Assembly (NCBI GenBank): GCA_030841965.1
Contig: JAUUSJ010000031.1
Coordinates: 1-33,568, forward strand
Source: Blautia sp.
Lineage (GTDB): Bacteria > Bacillota > Clostridia > Lachnospirales > Lachnospiraceae
Length of the DNA stretch: 33,568 bases
Direction: 5' to 3'
This document shows, piece after piece, positions 8,606 through 18,700 of this stretch. A program made the position numbers and the translations under genes. Position 1 is the first letter of the stretch. Each line of letters begins with the position of its first letter. The notes beneath the pieces were generated by a model. The model saw only the letters and a program-made list of their open reading frames with translations. It was not told the DNA's origin and did no database searches.

Positions 8606-9436
8606 CTAAATATCACTTAACATAATTCGCCTATTCATAGAGGAGTCTTCCTCCAATATATACTGCTTTATATCAGAATAAATCGTATCCATTTTTACCG
8701 TTAATCCATACTCTTCTAATTCATCTTTTAATATATTCTCATATTCAGAACTTCCTGTCGCTTCAAAATTATTTTCTGAATCATCGTATAATACTGTTCC
8801 TGTATCATAATAATCATCATATGTATCCAATTTATCTGCCGATTTATTCAAAGAATATAATACCAGACCTGAAGAATATCCAGGGTCGTATAATCCTTTT
8901 TCTAAATACAAATTTCCTTTACGATTTACACTTAATATATAAATCTTATTAGAGGTCGCATCAATCGTTCCAAAAGACTGCATTACAATGTATTTATTAC
9001 GTTTATTCGTTTTTATATAAACCTGATTCTTTGAGTAAAGTCCTCCATTACAAAGTGGTTCGAGTACTATATTATCTGTCTCAATAATCTCTCCTTTTTC
9101 TTTCCTCAAAACTGCTATATGTAGACTTTTGTAATCTGAATGTTCATCTTCTACATCTAAATTTGCACCACTTGTATAAATAACTAAGCATTCTTTTCTT
9201 CTGTCATGATTCAAATCTTCCGAATGAACATCTAAAATCCCTTTGTCCCTAATCTGTTGCTCAGTATCATCGTCACCATAAGTCTCTCCTACTTTACCAT
9301 ATACAGGAACCATATTTTCATTTACATAGTTTTCATATTCCCTGTCAAATGCAAAATTATATTTCACATATATACAAGCAATACTTATAATAAAAACAAA
9401 TGGTAATATAACCTTTATCCGTTTTTTCATTCTCAC
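8606..9436 (-). CDS. Membrane-anchored extracytoplasmic protein with one FG-GAP-like motif
   Basis: 276 aa, the last gene of the zinc-ribbon operon. An N-terminal membrane anchor (about 6-26, KVILPFVFIISIACIYV) is followed by an exported domain with no cysteine that could be a lipobox. One D-x-N-x-D segment (SEDLNHDRRKECLVIY) resembles a calcium-binding loop of the FG-GAP/VCBS type, which suggests a beta-propeller-like or related beta fold, but only one copy is seen. Two ATGs 6 nt apart (9436, 9430) are equally possible starts. It is separated from the preceding gene by 104 nt holding a small hairpin, so it may be partly uncoupled from the operon. Function unknown. Confidence 0.75.
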   Translation of the reverse strand: MRMKKRIKVILPFVFIISIACIYVKYNFAFDREYENYVNENMVPVYGKVGETYGDDDTEQQIRDKGILDVHSEDLNHDRRKECLVIYTSGANLDVEDEHSDYKSLHIAVLRKEKGEIIETDNIVLEPLCNGGLYSKNQVYIKTNKRNKYIVMQSFGTIDATSNKIYILSVNRKGNLYLEKGLYDPGYSSGLVLYSLNKSADKLDTYDDYYDTGTVLYDDSENNFEATGSSEYENILKDELEEYGLTVKMDTIYSDIKQYILEEDSSMNRRIMLSDI

Positions 9437-9447
9437 TCAACCCCAGA

Positions 9448-9504
9448 CACTCATGACTTCACGCATGAGTGATGAGCTTTCCTCCTCTCTTCGACTCTCT
9501 TTTC
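9448..9504. other. Hairpin and possible relic of a hairpin-element end
   Basis: An 8-bp inverted repeat cactcatg / catgagtg with an 8-nt loop (9448-9471) lies in the leader of the downstream gene. Beside it, ctctcttcgactctctttt (about 9484-9502) resembles the end-2 motif of the long-hairpin elements (ctctcttcgcgtctgtcccc). It may be an attenuator or simply a remnant. No T run makes it a clear terminator. Confidence 0.35.
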
Positions 9505-9540
9505 GTTTTTTCCTCTTTTTCTATTTTATAAATTGAATAT

Positions 9541-10452
9541 TTAATACATAGAATTTTCTGACTCATAATGTATTGTTGCTTGGTCTAATTCCTCCTTATC
9601 CAAACACTCTACCTCTTCCCACTCAGACTGGTTACCAGCATAATAAATATCCTCTAATGCTGTATCAAAACATGCATTAGAACGTATATCTCTTATTGAC
9701 TTTGGCAAATACAATTCCTTTAATGCATAGCAATGTGAAAACACCTCCTCATTTAAAGTCGTTACTCCTTCTGGAATCGTCACAGATTCCAACTCTGAAC
9801 ATCTCGAAAAAGCGCTGCTTCCAATTTCTGTTATATTTTGCGGAAGAACAAGTTTTCCTTTTATACTACAACGTGAAAAAGCTGCCCTTCCAATAGATGA
9901 TACACTATCTGAAATGTATAACAATTGCACTTCATCAAAGCCCCAAAATGCAAAACCTCCAATACTCGTAACCCCCTCTTCTATTATAATTGCTCGAATA
10001 CCATTATCCCCGCCTTTTTGCTCTGGTTCCCACTCCTCTGGTCTTTTATATGTTTTTTCTTCCCCTTCTTCATCCTGTGCAAAATTCCACATTTCGCCAG
10101 TGCCTCCAATTGTTAATACTCCATTTGAGTCAATATTCCAATTTAAAGAATCCCCACATTGTCCTGAGGCAATTAAATTATTAGCACTCTCTTCCTCTGT
10201 ATCCTTCTCTTCCACTTGTTCCTCACTGTTAGTCTCATTATTTATTGTATTTTCTTCTGTCCCCTGCTCATTTATGTCCTCCTGCTTTGCATCATTGAGT
10301 AACTCTTTTTCTTTTCTGACCGTCTCATTACTCGCTACGCTTGATTCTTCATTGCGAACTTCTAGCACTAAATACGCACTAAGCCCAACTCCAAATATTA
10401 TTAATATTCCCAAAAATATTCCCAGTATAATAATAATATTCTTATCTTTCAT
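9541..10452 (-). CDS. Membrane-anchored BspA-type leucine-rich repeat protein
   Basis: 303 aa. There is one N-terminal membrane helix (about 5-28), then a low-complexity acidic/Asn linker (about 35-90, rich in E, N, T), then a domain opening with LNWNIDSNGVLTIGGTGEMW, the usual lead-in of BspA-like surface proteins. Four to five LRR_5 repeats follow (VTSIGGFAFWGFDEV, ITEIGSSAFSRCSELESVTI, EEVFSHCYALKELYLP). Such domains are exposed outside the membrane and bind proteins or host ligands in characterised members. The start has gggaggac upstream. It lies 37 nt after the preceding operon gene. The specific ligand cannot be read from sequence. Confidence 0.85.
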   Translation of the reverse strand: MKDKNIIIILGIFLGILIIFGVGLSAYLVLEVRNEESSVASNETVRKEKELLNDAKQEDINEQGTEENTINNETNSEEQVEEKDTEEESANNLIASGQCGDSLNWNIDSNGVLTIGGTGEMWNFAQDEEGEEKTYKRPEEWEPEQKGGDNGIRAIIIEEGVTSIGGFAFWGFDEVQLLYISDSVSSIGRAAFSRCSIKGKLVLPQNITEIGSSAFSRCSELESVTIPEGVTTLNEEVFSHCYALKELYLPKSIRDIRSNACFDTALEDIYYAGNQSEWEEVECLDKEELDQATIHYESENSMY

Positions 10453-10489
10453 TTTCTCTATGTCCTCCCATTAGTTTCAGTATGTCTTT

Positions 10490-11266
10490 CTACTGCATAC
10501 TTGCATACATATGCTCTATGTATTCATCATACTCGTGCATATCTTCTACATAGTACATTTCAAATCCTGTAATTCCTTTTCCCACTCCATACTTTGCATA
10601 TCGATAATAGCACATTCCATCTTTTAAAATACTGACGATATAATGGTCTTCCTCTACTTTATTAAAATCGGAATGTCCACCCATTGTTTCTAAAATATTT
10701 TCCAACCCTTCCTTTGGTGTTCCAACTTCTGCCATAGAAAATATTTTTAACTCCGCAGTTCCATCTGGAGCCTGTGCTGTATATCTTTGATCCACATTAT
10801 AGCTATTATACGCTATAAAATTTCCCGGATATTGTATTGAAAAATTATATTCCGGGTCATGATATACTTGCCAGTTCGGTTCATAAATATTATAATTTAC
10901 AGCGGTCGTTGTTTCTACTGTCGTTTCTGTCTCCACTTGAGTTGTTACCTGTGTTGTCGTCTCTGTTCTTACCTTTGTTGTTGCTTCCGTTGTTGCTTCT
11001 ATCGTTGCTGTAGTGGTCTCTGTTACTTCTTTTATATCTTCTTTTTCTATTTTTTCTTCCGTGGATTCTTTTTTCACTTTTTCTGTGTTTTTTTCTTTTT
11101 CATCATTTTGTTTTGTATTTTCTTGTTGTTCCTTTTCAACTCTCTCACTCATCATTTCCTTATCTCTAAAAACATCTAGAGATAAATATATAATTATTCC
11201 AAAACTAATTAATATCATAACAGCTAAAAACACACTACATACAATTTTTCCTACCTTATGATTCAT
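10490..11266 (-). CDS. Membrane-anchored protein with Thr-rich stalk
   Basis: 258 aa. Domain order: a membrane helix (about 8-30), a highly charged Glu/Lys segment (about 38-80), a Thr/Val/Glu-rich stalk of repeated ATTEATTKV-like units (about 84-120), then a compact C-terminal domain starting at NWQVYHDPEYNFSIQYPGNF. The stalk looks like a spacer that carries the terminal domain away from the membrane. The segment D-P-E-Y-N-F-S-I-Q-Y-P resembles the opening of PsbP/DUF1795-like domains often found at the ends of bacterial membrane-anchored proteins; I offer that only as a possibility. It starts 5 nt after the upstream gene, with aaaggattaaagaaa before the ATG. Confidence 0.75.
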   Translation of the reverse strand: MNHKVGKIVCSVFLAVMILISFGIIIYLSLDVFRDKEMMSERVEKEQQENTKQNDEKEKNTEKVKKESTEEKIEKEDIKEVTETTTATIEATTEATTKVRTETTTQVTTQVETETTVETTTAVNYNIYEPNWQVYHDPEYNFSIQYPGNFIAYNSYNVDQRYTAQAPDGTAELKIFSMAEVGTPKEGLENILETMGGHSDFNKVEEDHYIVSILKDGMCYYRYAKYGVGKGITGFEMYYVEDMHEYDEYIEHMYASMQ

Positions 11267-11271
11267 TTTCT

Positions 11272-11736
11272 TTAATCCTTTACTCTCTTATATTCTAGCT
11301 CACCATCTTCATATATTAATTTTAAACTATCTCCTTTTACTTTAAATTCAAATCTTTCAATAGAGCCCCAAAATCCTACATCTTTTATTGTAATTCTATT
11401 TTCTGATATTAAATATTCTCCCGATCCTCCCGTTGTCACAATTTTACCATTATCAAAAAATTCAATATAATAGTCATCGCCTACCTCTTCCCATCTTCCT
11501 ATCAAATTTTTCTCTGGATTACTTTGTATATAAATTTGAGCCAAAATAGCCCCCATAATAAAAATAACTATTATAGATATTATAATTACATTAAAATTAT
11601 AAGATGAAATCTTTGAAGTATTTCTAACTATTTTCTGTGTTTGATTCATCGCTTTAATATGGACTATTTCACTTCCACAATTCGTACAAAATTTTTCTCC
11701 TTTTTTTATTTCATTTCCACATTCAGAACAATACAT
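11272..11736 (-). CDS. Zinc-ribbon membrane protein with a C-terminal beta domain
   Basis: 154 aa. The N-terminal zinc ribbon CSECG-(12)-CTNCG (residues 3-21) should sit in the cytoplasm. A basic linker and one membrane helix (about 47-69, NVIIISIIVIFIMGAILA) follow, then an outside domain beginning LIGRWEEVGDDYYIEFFDNG, which looks like a small lipocalin-like/DUF5640-type beta domain. A cytoplasmic zinc ribbon joined to one helix and an exported domain is also the layout of Staphylococcus TcaA and Bacillus YvbJ-type proteins. The ATG at 11736 is preceded by gagaggagagaat. It is spaced 15 nt and 5 nt from its neighbours, so it is clearly part of the operon. Confidence 0.8.
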   Translation of the reverse strand: MYCSECGNEIKKGEKFCTNCGSEIVHIKAMNQTQKIVRNTSKISSYNFNVIIISIIVIFIMGAILAQIYIQSNPEKNLIGRWEEVGDDYYIEFFDNGKIVTTGGSGEYLISENRITIKDVGFWGSIERFEFKVKGDSLKLIYEDGELEYKRVKD

Positions 11737-11751
11737 ATTCTCTCTCCTCTC

Positions 11752-12399
11752 TTAGTACGCTGGTGCAACATATACCGCTTTAAAAACAGATTCCAGTTCC
11801 TCTAATCCTGCACACCAATCCTCCATCTCTGAAATTGTCATTGGTGGCACTTTTAGTTCTAATGTATGAATCAAATCGTTTTCCTCAATTATCTCATATG
11901 CATATTGCTGCATGATAATATCTTGCTCAACAGGTAATAAATCCCCATCTGTAAATATAATGACTCTATCTTTAATGTATTCAATTCCCAATTCTGAGTC
12001 ATATCCGATTGTTCCCTCATCTAGCGTATAAATTGGCTTTTTTTCTGTTGCTACATAAGTTTCTTTTGTAATATTTTCTGAATTTTCTGTACTTTCTTCC
12101 AAAGATTCCGCTGATAATATATTATTTTCTTTTTTTATTTTGATTTTATAAAGTAATAACTCTCCAATTACTATAACCTGTATAAAAAATAAAATAAGCA
12201 TAATAATCATCAGTTTATTTTTTCTTTTCTTTGGTTTTTGTTGCATATCTGGTATCCACTCTGTTTTCGTATTAAAATTCTCCATTTCATTCTTTATAAG
12301 ACTGGAATTTTTAGTATCTAATAATTTATATCCACAATACGGGCAAAAATTTTTCCCTTTATCTAACTTTTTATCACAATTTGGACAACGTATTTGCAT
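11752..12399 (-). CDS. Zinc-ribbon membrane protein with possible inhibitor-I9-like domain
   Basis: 215 aa. The zinc ribbon CPNCD-(12)-CPYCG (residues 5-23) is followed by a polar linker, one membrane helix (about 64-84) and an acidic Ser/Glu/Thr stalk. The C-terminal domain (about 125-215) contains IKDRVIIFTDGDL and ends VFKAVYVAPAY. The pattern 'V-I-I-F-x-D-G ... A-V-Y-V-A-P-x-Y' resembles the propeptide/inhibitor-I9 domain of subtilisin-like proteases, whose last strand commonly ends in V-x-Y-A-x-P-x-Y. No protease domain follows. The resemblance is by eye and unproven. It is in the operon, 42 nt after the previous gene and 15 nt before the next, with aaaggggatgcagg ahead of the start. Confidence 0.72.
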   Translation of the reverse strand: MQIRCPNCDKKLDKGKNFCPYCGYKLLDTKNSSLIKNEMENFNTKTEWIPDMQQKPKKRKNKLMIIMLILFFIQVIVIGELLLYKIKIKKENNILSAESLEESTENSENITKETYVATEKKPIYTLDEGTIGYDSELGIEYIKDRVIIFTDGDLLPVEQDIIMQQYAYEIIEENDLIHTLELKVPPMTISEMEDWCAGLEELESVFKAVYVAPAY

Positions 12400-12441
12400 C
12401 CTGCATCCCCTTTCTTCTTCTTTCCATTGTTTATTACTTTT

Positions 12442-13704
12442 CTATAAATATTCCTGGTATCGGGAACTTAAATATTTTAAATACTCATTCCATTTCATAG
12501 AAGGACTTGATTTTTCTGCTATATACTCTCCAAATTCTTGAGGATTTCTATGATAGTTTTCTTCTTCATATCCAGTTAATACATATGTCAATTTACAATA
12601 CTCTTTCTCTTCTCCTCCATTAAGACTCTTTTCTATTTCTATCGGATTTCCATAACTATCTAGTGTGTATATTGTTACCGTTTCATTTGTCCCTGGTTCT
12701 TTAATTATTTTTACTAAACGCTGTTCATCATCATATTCATATGTAGTAGTAATTTCACGATCAATTTCCTCTGCATTGTTGACTTTATATGCAATTTCTC
12801 TTGAGGACTTGACTATATTATCCTCATATTCATATATCCATTCTGTATAGAAAATTTCTCTACCTCTATGTTGCCATGCCGACCAAATTCTAACTAAATT
12901 TCCATCTATGTCATATTCATACTCTTCCCACAGAAATTCTTCTCCTTCCTCTTTTTCAACTCTCTTACTTAACAAACCTCTATCATTATATTGATATAAA
13001 TTTTCATACGTTAGTTTCTTTCCACCTTTATAAGTATACACTTCTCTTGTTCGTTCCCCATTTTCTCCATACTCATACTGATAAGTTGTTCTATGTTCTG
13101 GTACAATGTCTTCTTCATCCCTCAATATTTGTATAAATTGTACTAAATTATGATTATCATCATACTGATAGCTATACTCTTCTTCTTGACCAACTTTCTC
13201 CCCTAATAGAGTCTGTAATTTTTTCTTTGAAACTAGTAAATTGTCTTGATCATACTCATATGTTTCTGTATCTACTGTCTCACTACCATCATTTGTTACC
13301 ATCTTTACTATATTATTATTTTCATCAAATTCATAATTATATGTATACCTCTTATCTTCTGTCTCTGCTGTCTTCACTCGAAAAATAAATTTTTCAACTC
13401 GTTCTTTCGCATCCTTATAAGACCCAAGTGAACTAAAATATTCTCTCGCCTTTTCGTAATCATGTTGAGCCAAAAATTTTTCTGCCATTTTATATTTGAC
13501 ACATGGATATATAACCTTAATACTTACTAAACTCCCTGTTATTATTATTAAAATTATTACTATAGGGAAAAAAACTCTTATATTCTTTTTTCTTCTCAAA
13601 CTTAATTTTTTCCCTTTTTCTTTCTCAAACAAAGCAGAATACCCGCAATTAGGACAAAACTTCTCCCCTTCTTTTATTTTACTTCCACAATTCTCGCAAT
13701 ACAT
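12442..13704 (-). CDS. Zinc-ribbon membrane protein with YD/RHS-like repeats
   Basis: 420 aa. The zinc ribbon CENCG-(12)-CPNCG (residues 3-21) leads to a basic stretch and one membrane helix (about 44-66). A short TPR-like helical pair follows (about 74-105, EKFLAQHDYEKAREYFSSLG). The outside part (about 115-385) is a run of Tyr/Asp-rich beta repeats: YEYDQDNLLVSKK, YQYDDNHNLVQ, YQYNDRGLLSKR, YEYDIDGNLVRIW and YEYDDEQRLVKII. These match the YD-repeat pattern of RHS/teneurin proteins. There are about seven repeats and no RHS core or toxin tip, so this is not a polymorphic toxin. The start is preceded by aaggagagaaagaa. Such repeats usually form shells or bind carbohydrate; its ligand is unknown. 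Confidence 0.8.
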   Translation of the reverse strand: MYCENCGSKIKEGEKFCPNCGYSALFEKEKGKKLSLRRKKNIRVFFPIVIILIIITGSLVSIKVIYPCVKYKMAEKFLAQHDYEKAREYFSSLGSYKDAKERVEKFIFRVKTAETEDKRYTYNYEFDENNNIVKMVTNDGSETVDTETYEYDQDNLLVSKKKLQTLLGEKVGQEEEYSYQYDDNHNLVQFIQILRDEEDIVPEHRTTYQYEYGENGERTREVYTYKGGKKLTYENLYQYNDRGLLSKRVEKEEGEEFLWEEYEYDIDGNLVRIWSAWQHRGREIFYTEWIYEYEDNIVKSSREIAYKVNNAEEIDREITTTYEYDDEQRLVKIIKEPGTNETVTIYTLDSYGNPIEIEKSLNGGEEKEYCKLTYVLTGYEEENYHRNPQEFGEYIAEKSSPSMKWNEYLKYLSSRYQEYL

Positions 13705-13742
13705 TTCTTTCTCTCCTTATCTTTTTTTCATTTATCTCATAT

Positions 13743-14159
13743 TTACTGTTCTTTTCCACAATTGGTACAATATTTCCCTTGTTTTTCCATCTTCGCACCA
13801 CAATAAATGCAATATCGTATTTCCGAAATGCCTTTTTTATTCTTTTTTCTTAATTCCTTCTCTTCCTTTCTCTTTCTTTTTATTTCTTTATTTTCTATAA
13901 TTCTTTTTTCTACTTTTTCCTTTACTCTCATACAAAAAACAAAGCAAAAAATAAATACTATTGTTAATACCAATGCGCCAATAAAAAAGTTACGAAATAA
14001 AAGCATTTCTGACATTTTTTGTGCCCCTGTGATTGGGTCGGAAGCTATTTCTACGAATTCTAGGCTATTTACAAAATGATACATCAATATATATTGAATC
14101 AAAAAATATATCGATATACCTCCTCCTATAAGAGCAATAATTATAATTCTCCCTATCAT
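13743..14159 (-). CDS. Two-helix membrane protein with C-terminal zinc ribbon
   Basis: 138 aa. Two membrane helices (about 4-28 and 58-81) flank a short outside loop, followed by a very basic, probably coiled-coil, Lys/Glu segment (about 84-115). A C-terminal zinc ribbon CIYCG-(12)-CTNCG (about 116-135) would face the cytoplasm. It is the reverse layout of its neighbours, whose zinc ribbon is N-terminal. The start codon overlaps the stop of the upstream gene by 4 nt (ATGA), with ggaggtaaaaa as ribosome binding site, so the two are probably translationally coupled and their products may act together. Function unknown. Confidence 0.8.
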   Translation of the reverse strand: MIGRIIIIALIGGGISIYFLIQYILMYHFVNSLEFVEIASDPITGAQKMSEMLLFRNFFIGALVLTIVFIFCFVFCMRVKEKVEKRIIENKEIKRKRKEEKELRKKNKKGISEIRYCIYCGAKMEKQGKYCTNCGKEQ

Positions 14160-15736
14160 TTTTTACCTCCATTCTTTGATTTGAAAAATATAAGAGAAAT
14201 AATGATAATAATAACGCTAATTCCCAGCACAATAAAAAGAGTAATAAAATCTTGCCAACGAATATTTCTTTTAGATAATTTTTCATCTCTGATACGATGT
14301 ATTGTAACGAATCTTTCAGAAATATTTCCAGCAATATCTTGCGCTGTCAATTTTATTTTGTTTTCCCCGTAATTTAAGGATACGTTCACCTTAAACAGTC
14401 CATCTTCTGATATTGACTGTTCTTTTCCATTCAATAATAATTTTGCTCCACTTATGGTCTCACCGACTAAACAAACAGAAGCTGTCTTCACAGTTGCTCC
14501 ATCTAAATTTTCATATAATTTAATCGTGGGAGCAATATTATCACGATAAATCGTGAGAGAATCATCATAATAAATTCCATCTGCTGCCAACATAGAAACT
14601 GCAATATAGGTATATACTTCATTTAGAGGAAAATCGATAATTTGACTTCCTTCTATCTCAACCTCTCCAATATCAATATTTTCATCTTTTTCTATCTCTT
14701 TCTCATCTCCCCTTATTTCCTCTTCTCCTGTCCAAATCTTTACCTTTGTCTTACCATCGTTTTTACATTTAACCTGCCCAGTAGAAGAACTAGTGATATC
14801 AGTATTTAAAATTTCCACGCCATACTCTGAATCTATTTGAAACTTTTTTTGTTTTGGAGCTGAAACTCTACTTCCTATCTTTTGTGAAATAAAAGCTGTT
14901 ATTTCTTTATCTTCTGAGGTATACGGAAATCTTACCTTTTTCTCAGTCGTCTTATCTTGAAATAACGTCTTTCCTTCTTTATTTACAACCTGAACTTCAT
15001 AACTATTTCCCTGTTTTTCACTGGACCAATCCAAAGTAATCGTTTGATTACGCCGATTTAAATGAACCTCATAATCCAAAATCATCTCTGCTTCGTCTGG
15101 GTTTTTATAAGAAAACGCCTTTGTCAACTGTTCATCAAATAATTTTCCCTTCTTCATTTCTACAGACAAACGCAATTTATAGTTTTCTCCTGTTGATATT
15201 TTAGAGAGATTTATCTCTTTTTCGATATCCTCTCCAATTTTTGCACTTCCAGAAGATATTTTTATCGTCTCCTCATCATAAACACTCTCTTCTCCTGTAA
15301 CAGAAATTTCATACTTATAAGTTCCACCATCTGGATAACCTACTTTAAAATGGACAAATGCTTTATTTTCCTTGATATTCTCCATCTCAAAATACTGTAT
15401 TGCTATATTATCTATACTCTCTAATACATGGTAACGAACTGTTTGATTTGACTTCTTATCATAATCAAGTTTCCATTTCCCCGCTTGTGCATTCTGAATC
15501 AAATAAGTAATCCATCCATCTCCACTCTCGCAAATGACATGCTCCATTCCTTCTCTAAGCTTCTCTCCAGCTGGAGAGATAAAAGTAATATCTGGCCTTT
15601 CTTTGTCATATTCAAATATCACTCTAAATTCTCCAGCTTTTTTTAGCTCCACAATCTCCTTTGTATCTGCATATACTCCATTACTCCAAGAAAAACAAAT
15701 CACAACCGTCATCCAAAGTATCAATTTTTTCCACAT
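14156..15736 (-). CDS. Exported beta-domain protein with C-terminal membrane anchor
   Basis: 526 aa with a signal peptide (MWKKLILWMTVVICF ... GVYA) and a C-terminal membrane helix (about 496-519) followed by a short basic tail, so type I topology with the bulk outside. The outside part is a string of Ig-like or fibronectin-like beta domains. The last one (about 400-480, with GATVKTASVCLVGET, NYGENKIKLTAQDIAGN) matches the glucodextranase-B/bacterial Ig pattern. It lies 12 nt after the VWA gene, with gggggaagaag ahead of the start, and overlaps the next gene by 4 nt. A structural partner of the VWA protein is a reasonable inference. No enzymatic motif is visible. Confidence 0.78.
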   Translation of the reverse strand: MWKKLILWMTVVICFSWSNGVYADTKEIVELKKAGEFRVIFEYDKERPDITFISPAGEKLREGMEHVICESGDGWITYLIQNAQAGKWKLDYDKKSNQTVRYHVLESIDNIAIQYFEMENIKENKAFVHFKVGYPDGGTYKYEISVTGEESVYDEETIKISSGSAKIGEDIEKEINLSKISTGENYKLRLSVEMKKGKLFDEQLTKAFSYKNPDEAEMILDYEVHLNRRNQTITLDWSSEKQGNSYEVQVVNKEGKTLFQDKTTEKKVRFPYTSEDKEITAFISQKIGSRVSAPKQKKFQIDSEYGVEILNTDITSSSTGQVKCKNDGKTKVKIWTGEEEIRGDEKEIEKDENIDIGEVEIEGSQIIDFPLNEVYTYIAVSMLAADGIYYDDSLTIYRDNIAPTIKLYENLDGATVKTASVCLVGETISGAKLLLNGKEQSISEDGLFKVNVSLNYGENKIKLTAQDIAGNISERFVTIHRIRDEKLSKRNIRWQDFITLFIVLGISVIIIIISLIFFKSKNGGKK

Positions 15737-15748
15737 ATCTTCTTCCCC

Positions 15749-18700
15749 CTATAGATAATCCGATTTATCTGAAAGATTTCCATCTTGGTCAATATATAGC
15801 ATTTTCGACTTTTTCTCTCCATCTTCTTCATACTTAAATGCAAATACTAGTCGAGCTTTTTCTCCCTTTGGCAAGCGAATTCCAACTACAGCTTCCGCCT
15901 CTTTTTCCGTTTTCACTTCAAAAATCCACAGCTTAAAAGATGCACTCAAAACTCCCTCAGCTTCAACACCAACAAAACGTGCATGTGCATTGCTCGCTCC
16001 CTCACATGTCGCTTCAACTCTCCAGTTTTCTGTCTCCCATACTGGTCCTACTTTCATACTTGCAAAAAGTCCCTTTGTATCTTCATCCGCCTGCAATAAC
16101 TCATTTTGGAATCGAAAATTTCCCAATTTAACAGTTGTTTCTGCAATCTTTGCTTTTTTCATAAACCATAGGCTTGCATCAAATTCAAAAAATATTTTGC
16201 CTAAATTTACAGAAAAAGTGGTTTCTGGCATAGACAATACACATAATTTCTGTGTGTCCTCAGAAAAATATTTGGATATTTTAGGGAAGACTTCCTTTAC
16301 ATTCAACATTTCCACATCTAATTTTCCTTCCAAAGTTGTCTGGAGTAATTTCTCAACAGTCAAAAGCTCCCTTTCAGGTAATATTGCTTTAAGTGAAAAG
16401 TTTGAAAATGTCACTGGCACATTTGCTATATATGTTGTTACTTTCGCATCAATTCCAAGCTTCACCTCATTTAGCTGCTGTTCTTCCCATGCGAGTTCAA
16501 CCATGACTCCTTCTATTCCAAACAAATCTTTCATCTTAACTGAAAATTTTAAATAATAATCATTTTCTAACGTATCAATTTTGACCGCACTATTATTAAA
16601 ATCAATATAAATCGGACTATTTGAAAAATTTCCTGATTTATATTTTTTTTGTTTTTTTGTATTATTATTTTCTGTTTTTTCAACTTCTGACACGGTATTA
16701 CTACTTTCTTTTTGAGAATCTGATTTCGTATCACTCTCCTTTTTCTCATCCACCGATGAATTATTCTCATTATTTTCTTTTTTCCCTGATTCTTTTTCTG
16801 AATCTTCAGAAGATTTTTTTGACCAAGTTGTATCAATCTTTATGCCTATATTTTTTCCAGTGATAACACCTTCACACTTTGCATCAAACTCAAAATCAAA
16901 TGGAGAAACATTTTCATTCGTCGTAAGTAAATTTTGCTGAAACGGAAGCATAGTCGATGCCATATGAAAAGATAACTGCACCTGTTCTGGCAATAATTTC
17001 ATATCTACTCTTGGAAGGTTTAAAGCAGTATACATTTTAACCGACAGGATTTCTACTGCCTTCGCAAGCTCTGGATTTTTATATAAGTTCACACTTCCAA
17101 GTCCACTTAAATTTACATTCACACCTTGTTTCGCCAGAGCCTTTCCTAACCCCTCTGCTGTACTTTGGTTATATTCTACATAAGCACCCTGATTATCTAT
17201 AAGTGTAAGAACTTCTCCAGTTATTCTTCCCTCTAAACGAATTCTCCCTCTAAAATGCAACCATTCATTCATCGTAACATTTCCTATAAGCTCATATCCA
17301 CTTCCTGTATCACTGATATTGGCAGCAACAAAATGATATGGTCCAAAATCAAGTACATCCTCACTTCCTGGGTTGATTACCGTAAATTCATTCTGTAAAT
17401 AAATACTCCTTCCATCGATTCTAATCTCTACATCGTATGTATCTGCCAACAAACCTACTGGCAATTTTAGACGAATATTTTTCTCATCAATATACTCTGT
17501 ATTTATTTCATACGATACATTCCCAATTAATTTTACTGTCAAATTCATTTCTTTTTTAAATCCTGTACCAGAAAGCTTTACTTCTTGCTCTTCCTGACTT
17601 TGATATATCATTTTTGGAGAAAGTCCATAAATGCAAATCCCATTATTAGTTGAAAACTTTGAGTCTTCTTCTACTTTTAAGTTATATTTCTTCTCACCGT
17701 GAATACTAGAATTTTTCGCTAAAGATACTTGTAATTCTCTATCTATCATAGTCATTGTATCAATCGCATGATAAGTGAGATTATATTGATGATTCATCTT
17801 ATTTCCTATAAAACGATAAAAACTCTCCAGCTCATTTCCGCTCGGTGAATAAATAAAACTTCCACCTGTACTTTCTGCTATTGCTGTTAAATAATCTATA
17901 TCCACCTCATTTCCCAAACCGATAGTATAAACCGTAATTCCCTTTTGTTCAGCCAACCTTCCTATATTGTCATAGATTTCATCCAAATCTGCCTTTTCAT
18001 TATCCATACCATCTGTCATCACTATCATATTTTTATTTACCTTTTCCCCTGATTGAAAGCTCTGAATTGATTTTAAAACAGTATTATATATATCTGTCCC
18101 CCCTCTAGCAGACATTGCATCAATCATCTTCTTCAACTGTTCATCGTTACTTCCAAATCCGACTCTTCCTAAAATACCAGAGTTAAATGTAAGTAAAGAT
18201 ATATTTTCATTTTCAGCCCTTCCATTTACAAAACTAGAGACAGCTGCTTTTAATATATCTATATTTTTTTTCATACTGTCTGAATTATCACAACAAAGAA
18301 GTATTTGTGCCTCCGTATATTCAATCTTTTCTAAGGCAAAATCTTCTATATCAATCCCACAATCTCTTACATCAATATCTTCCTTTTGCAATACATGATC
18401 CGAGCTAAAATCACTAGAAAATGTTAGTTTTGCCTTCACCGTTTCAAACTCTGCTGTATTAATATGACTAATTGTAATAGCAGAAGCAGATTCCAATATA
18501 TACTCCTGCATCTGATTAGAAAATTCCATCTTTTCTTCTTTTGTTTCATTAATTTCTCCTTGATTTTGAATATCTGTCTCATCTTCCCTCTTATCATTCC
18601 TAATTGGCATTGTATTTTCCATTACTCTATCAACATACTCTGAAACATTTTTTACATTCTCCCCTGCTTTTCCCTCAGAAATAGATATAAGCTCTAACAT

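Noticed and set aside
8244..8625. Short reading frames on both strands inside hairpin element A, with similar peptides in copies B-E
   Set aside because: The peptides are alike only because the DNA repeat is. Frames are open on both strands, lack ribosome binding sites, and run into the copy-specific arms. Base-pairing rather than codons is what is conserved.
10859..11179. Cys/Phe-rich frame opposite the Thr-stalk gene
   Set aside because: A shadow of the Thr/Glu/Lys-rich stalk on the other strand; composition is wholly explained by that.
12442..13704. RHS polymorphic toxin
   Set aside because: It has too few repeats, no RHS core domain, no variable toxin tip and no immunity gene after it.
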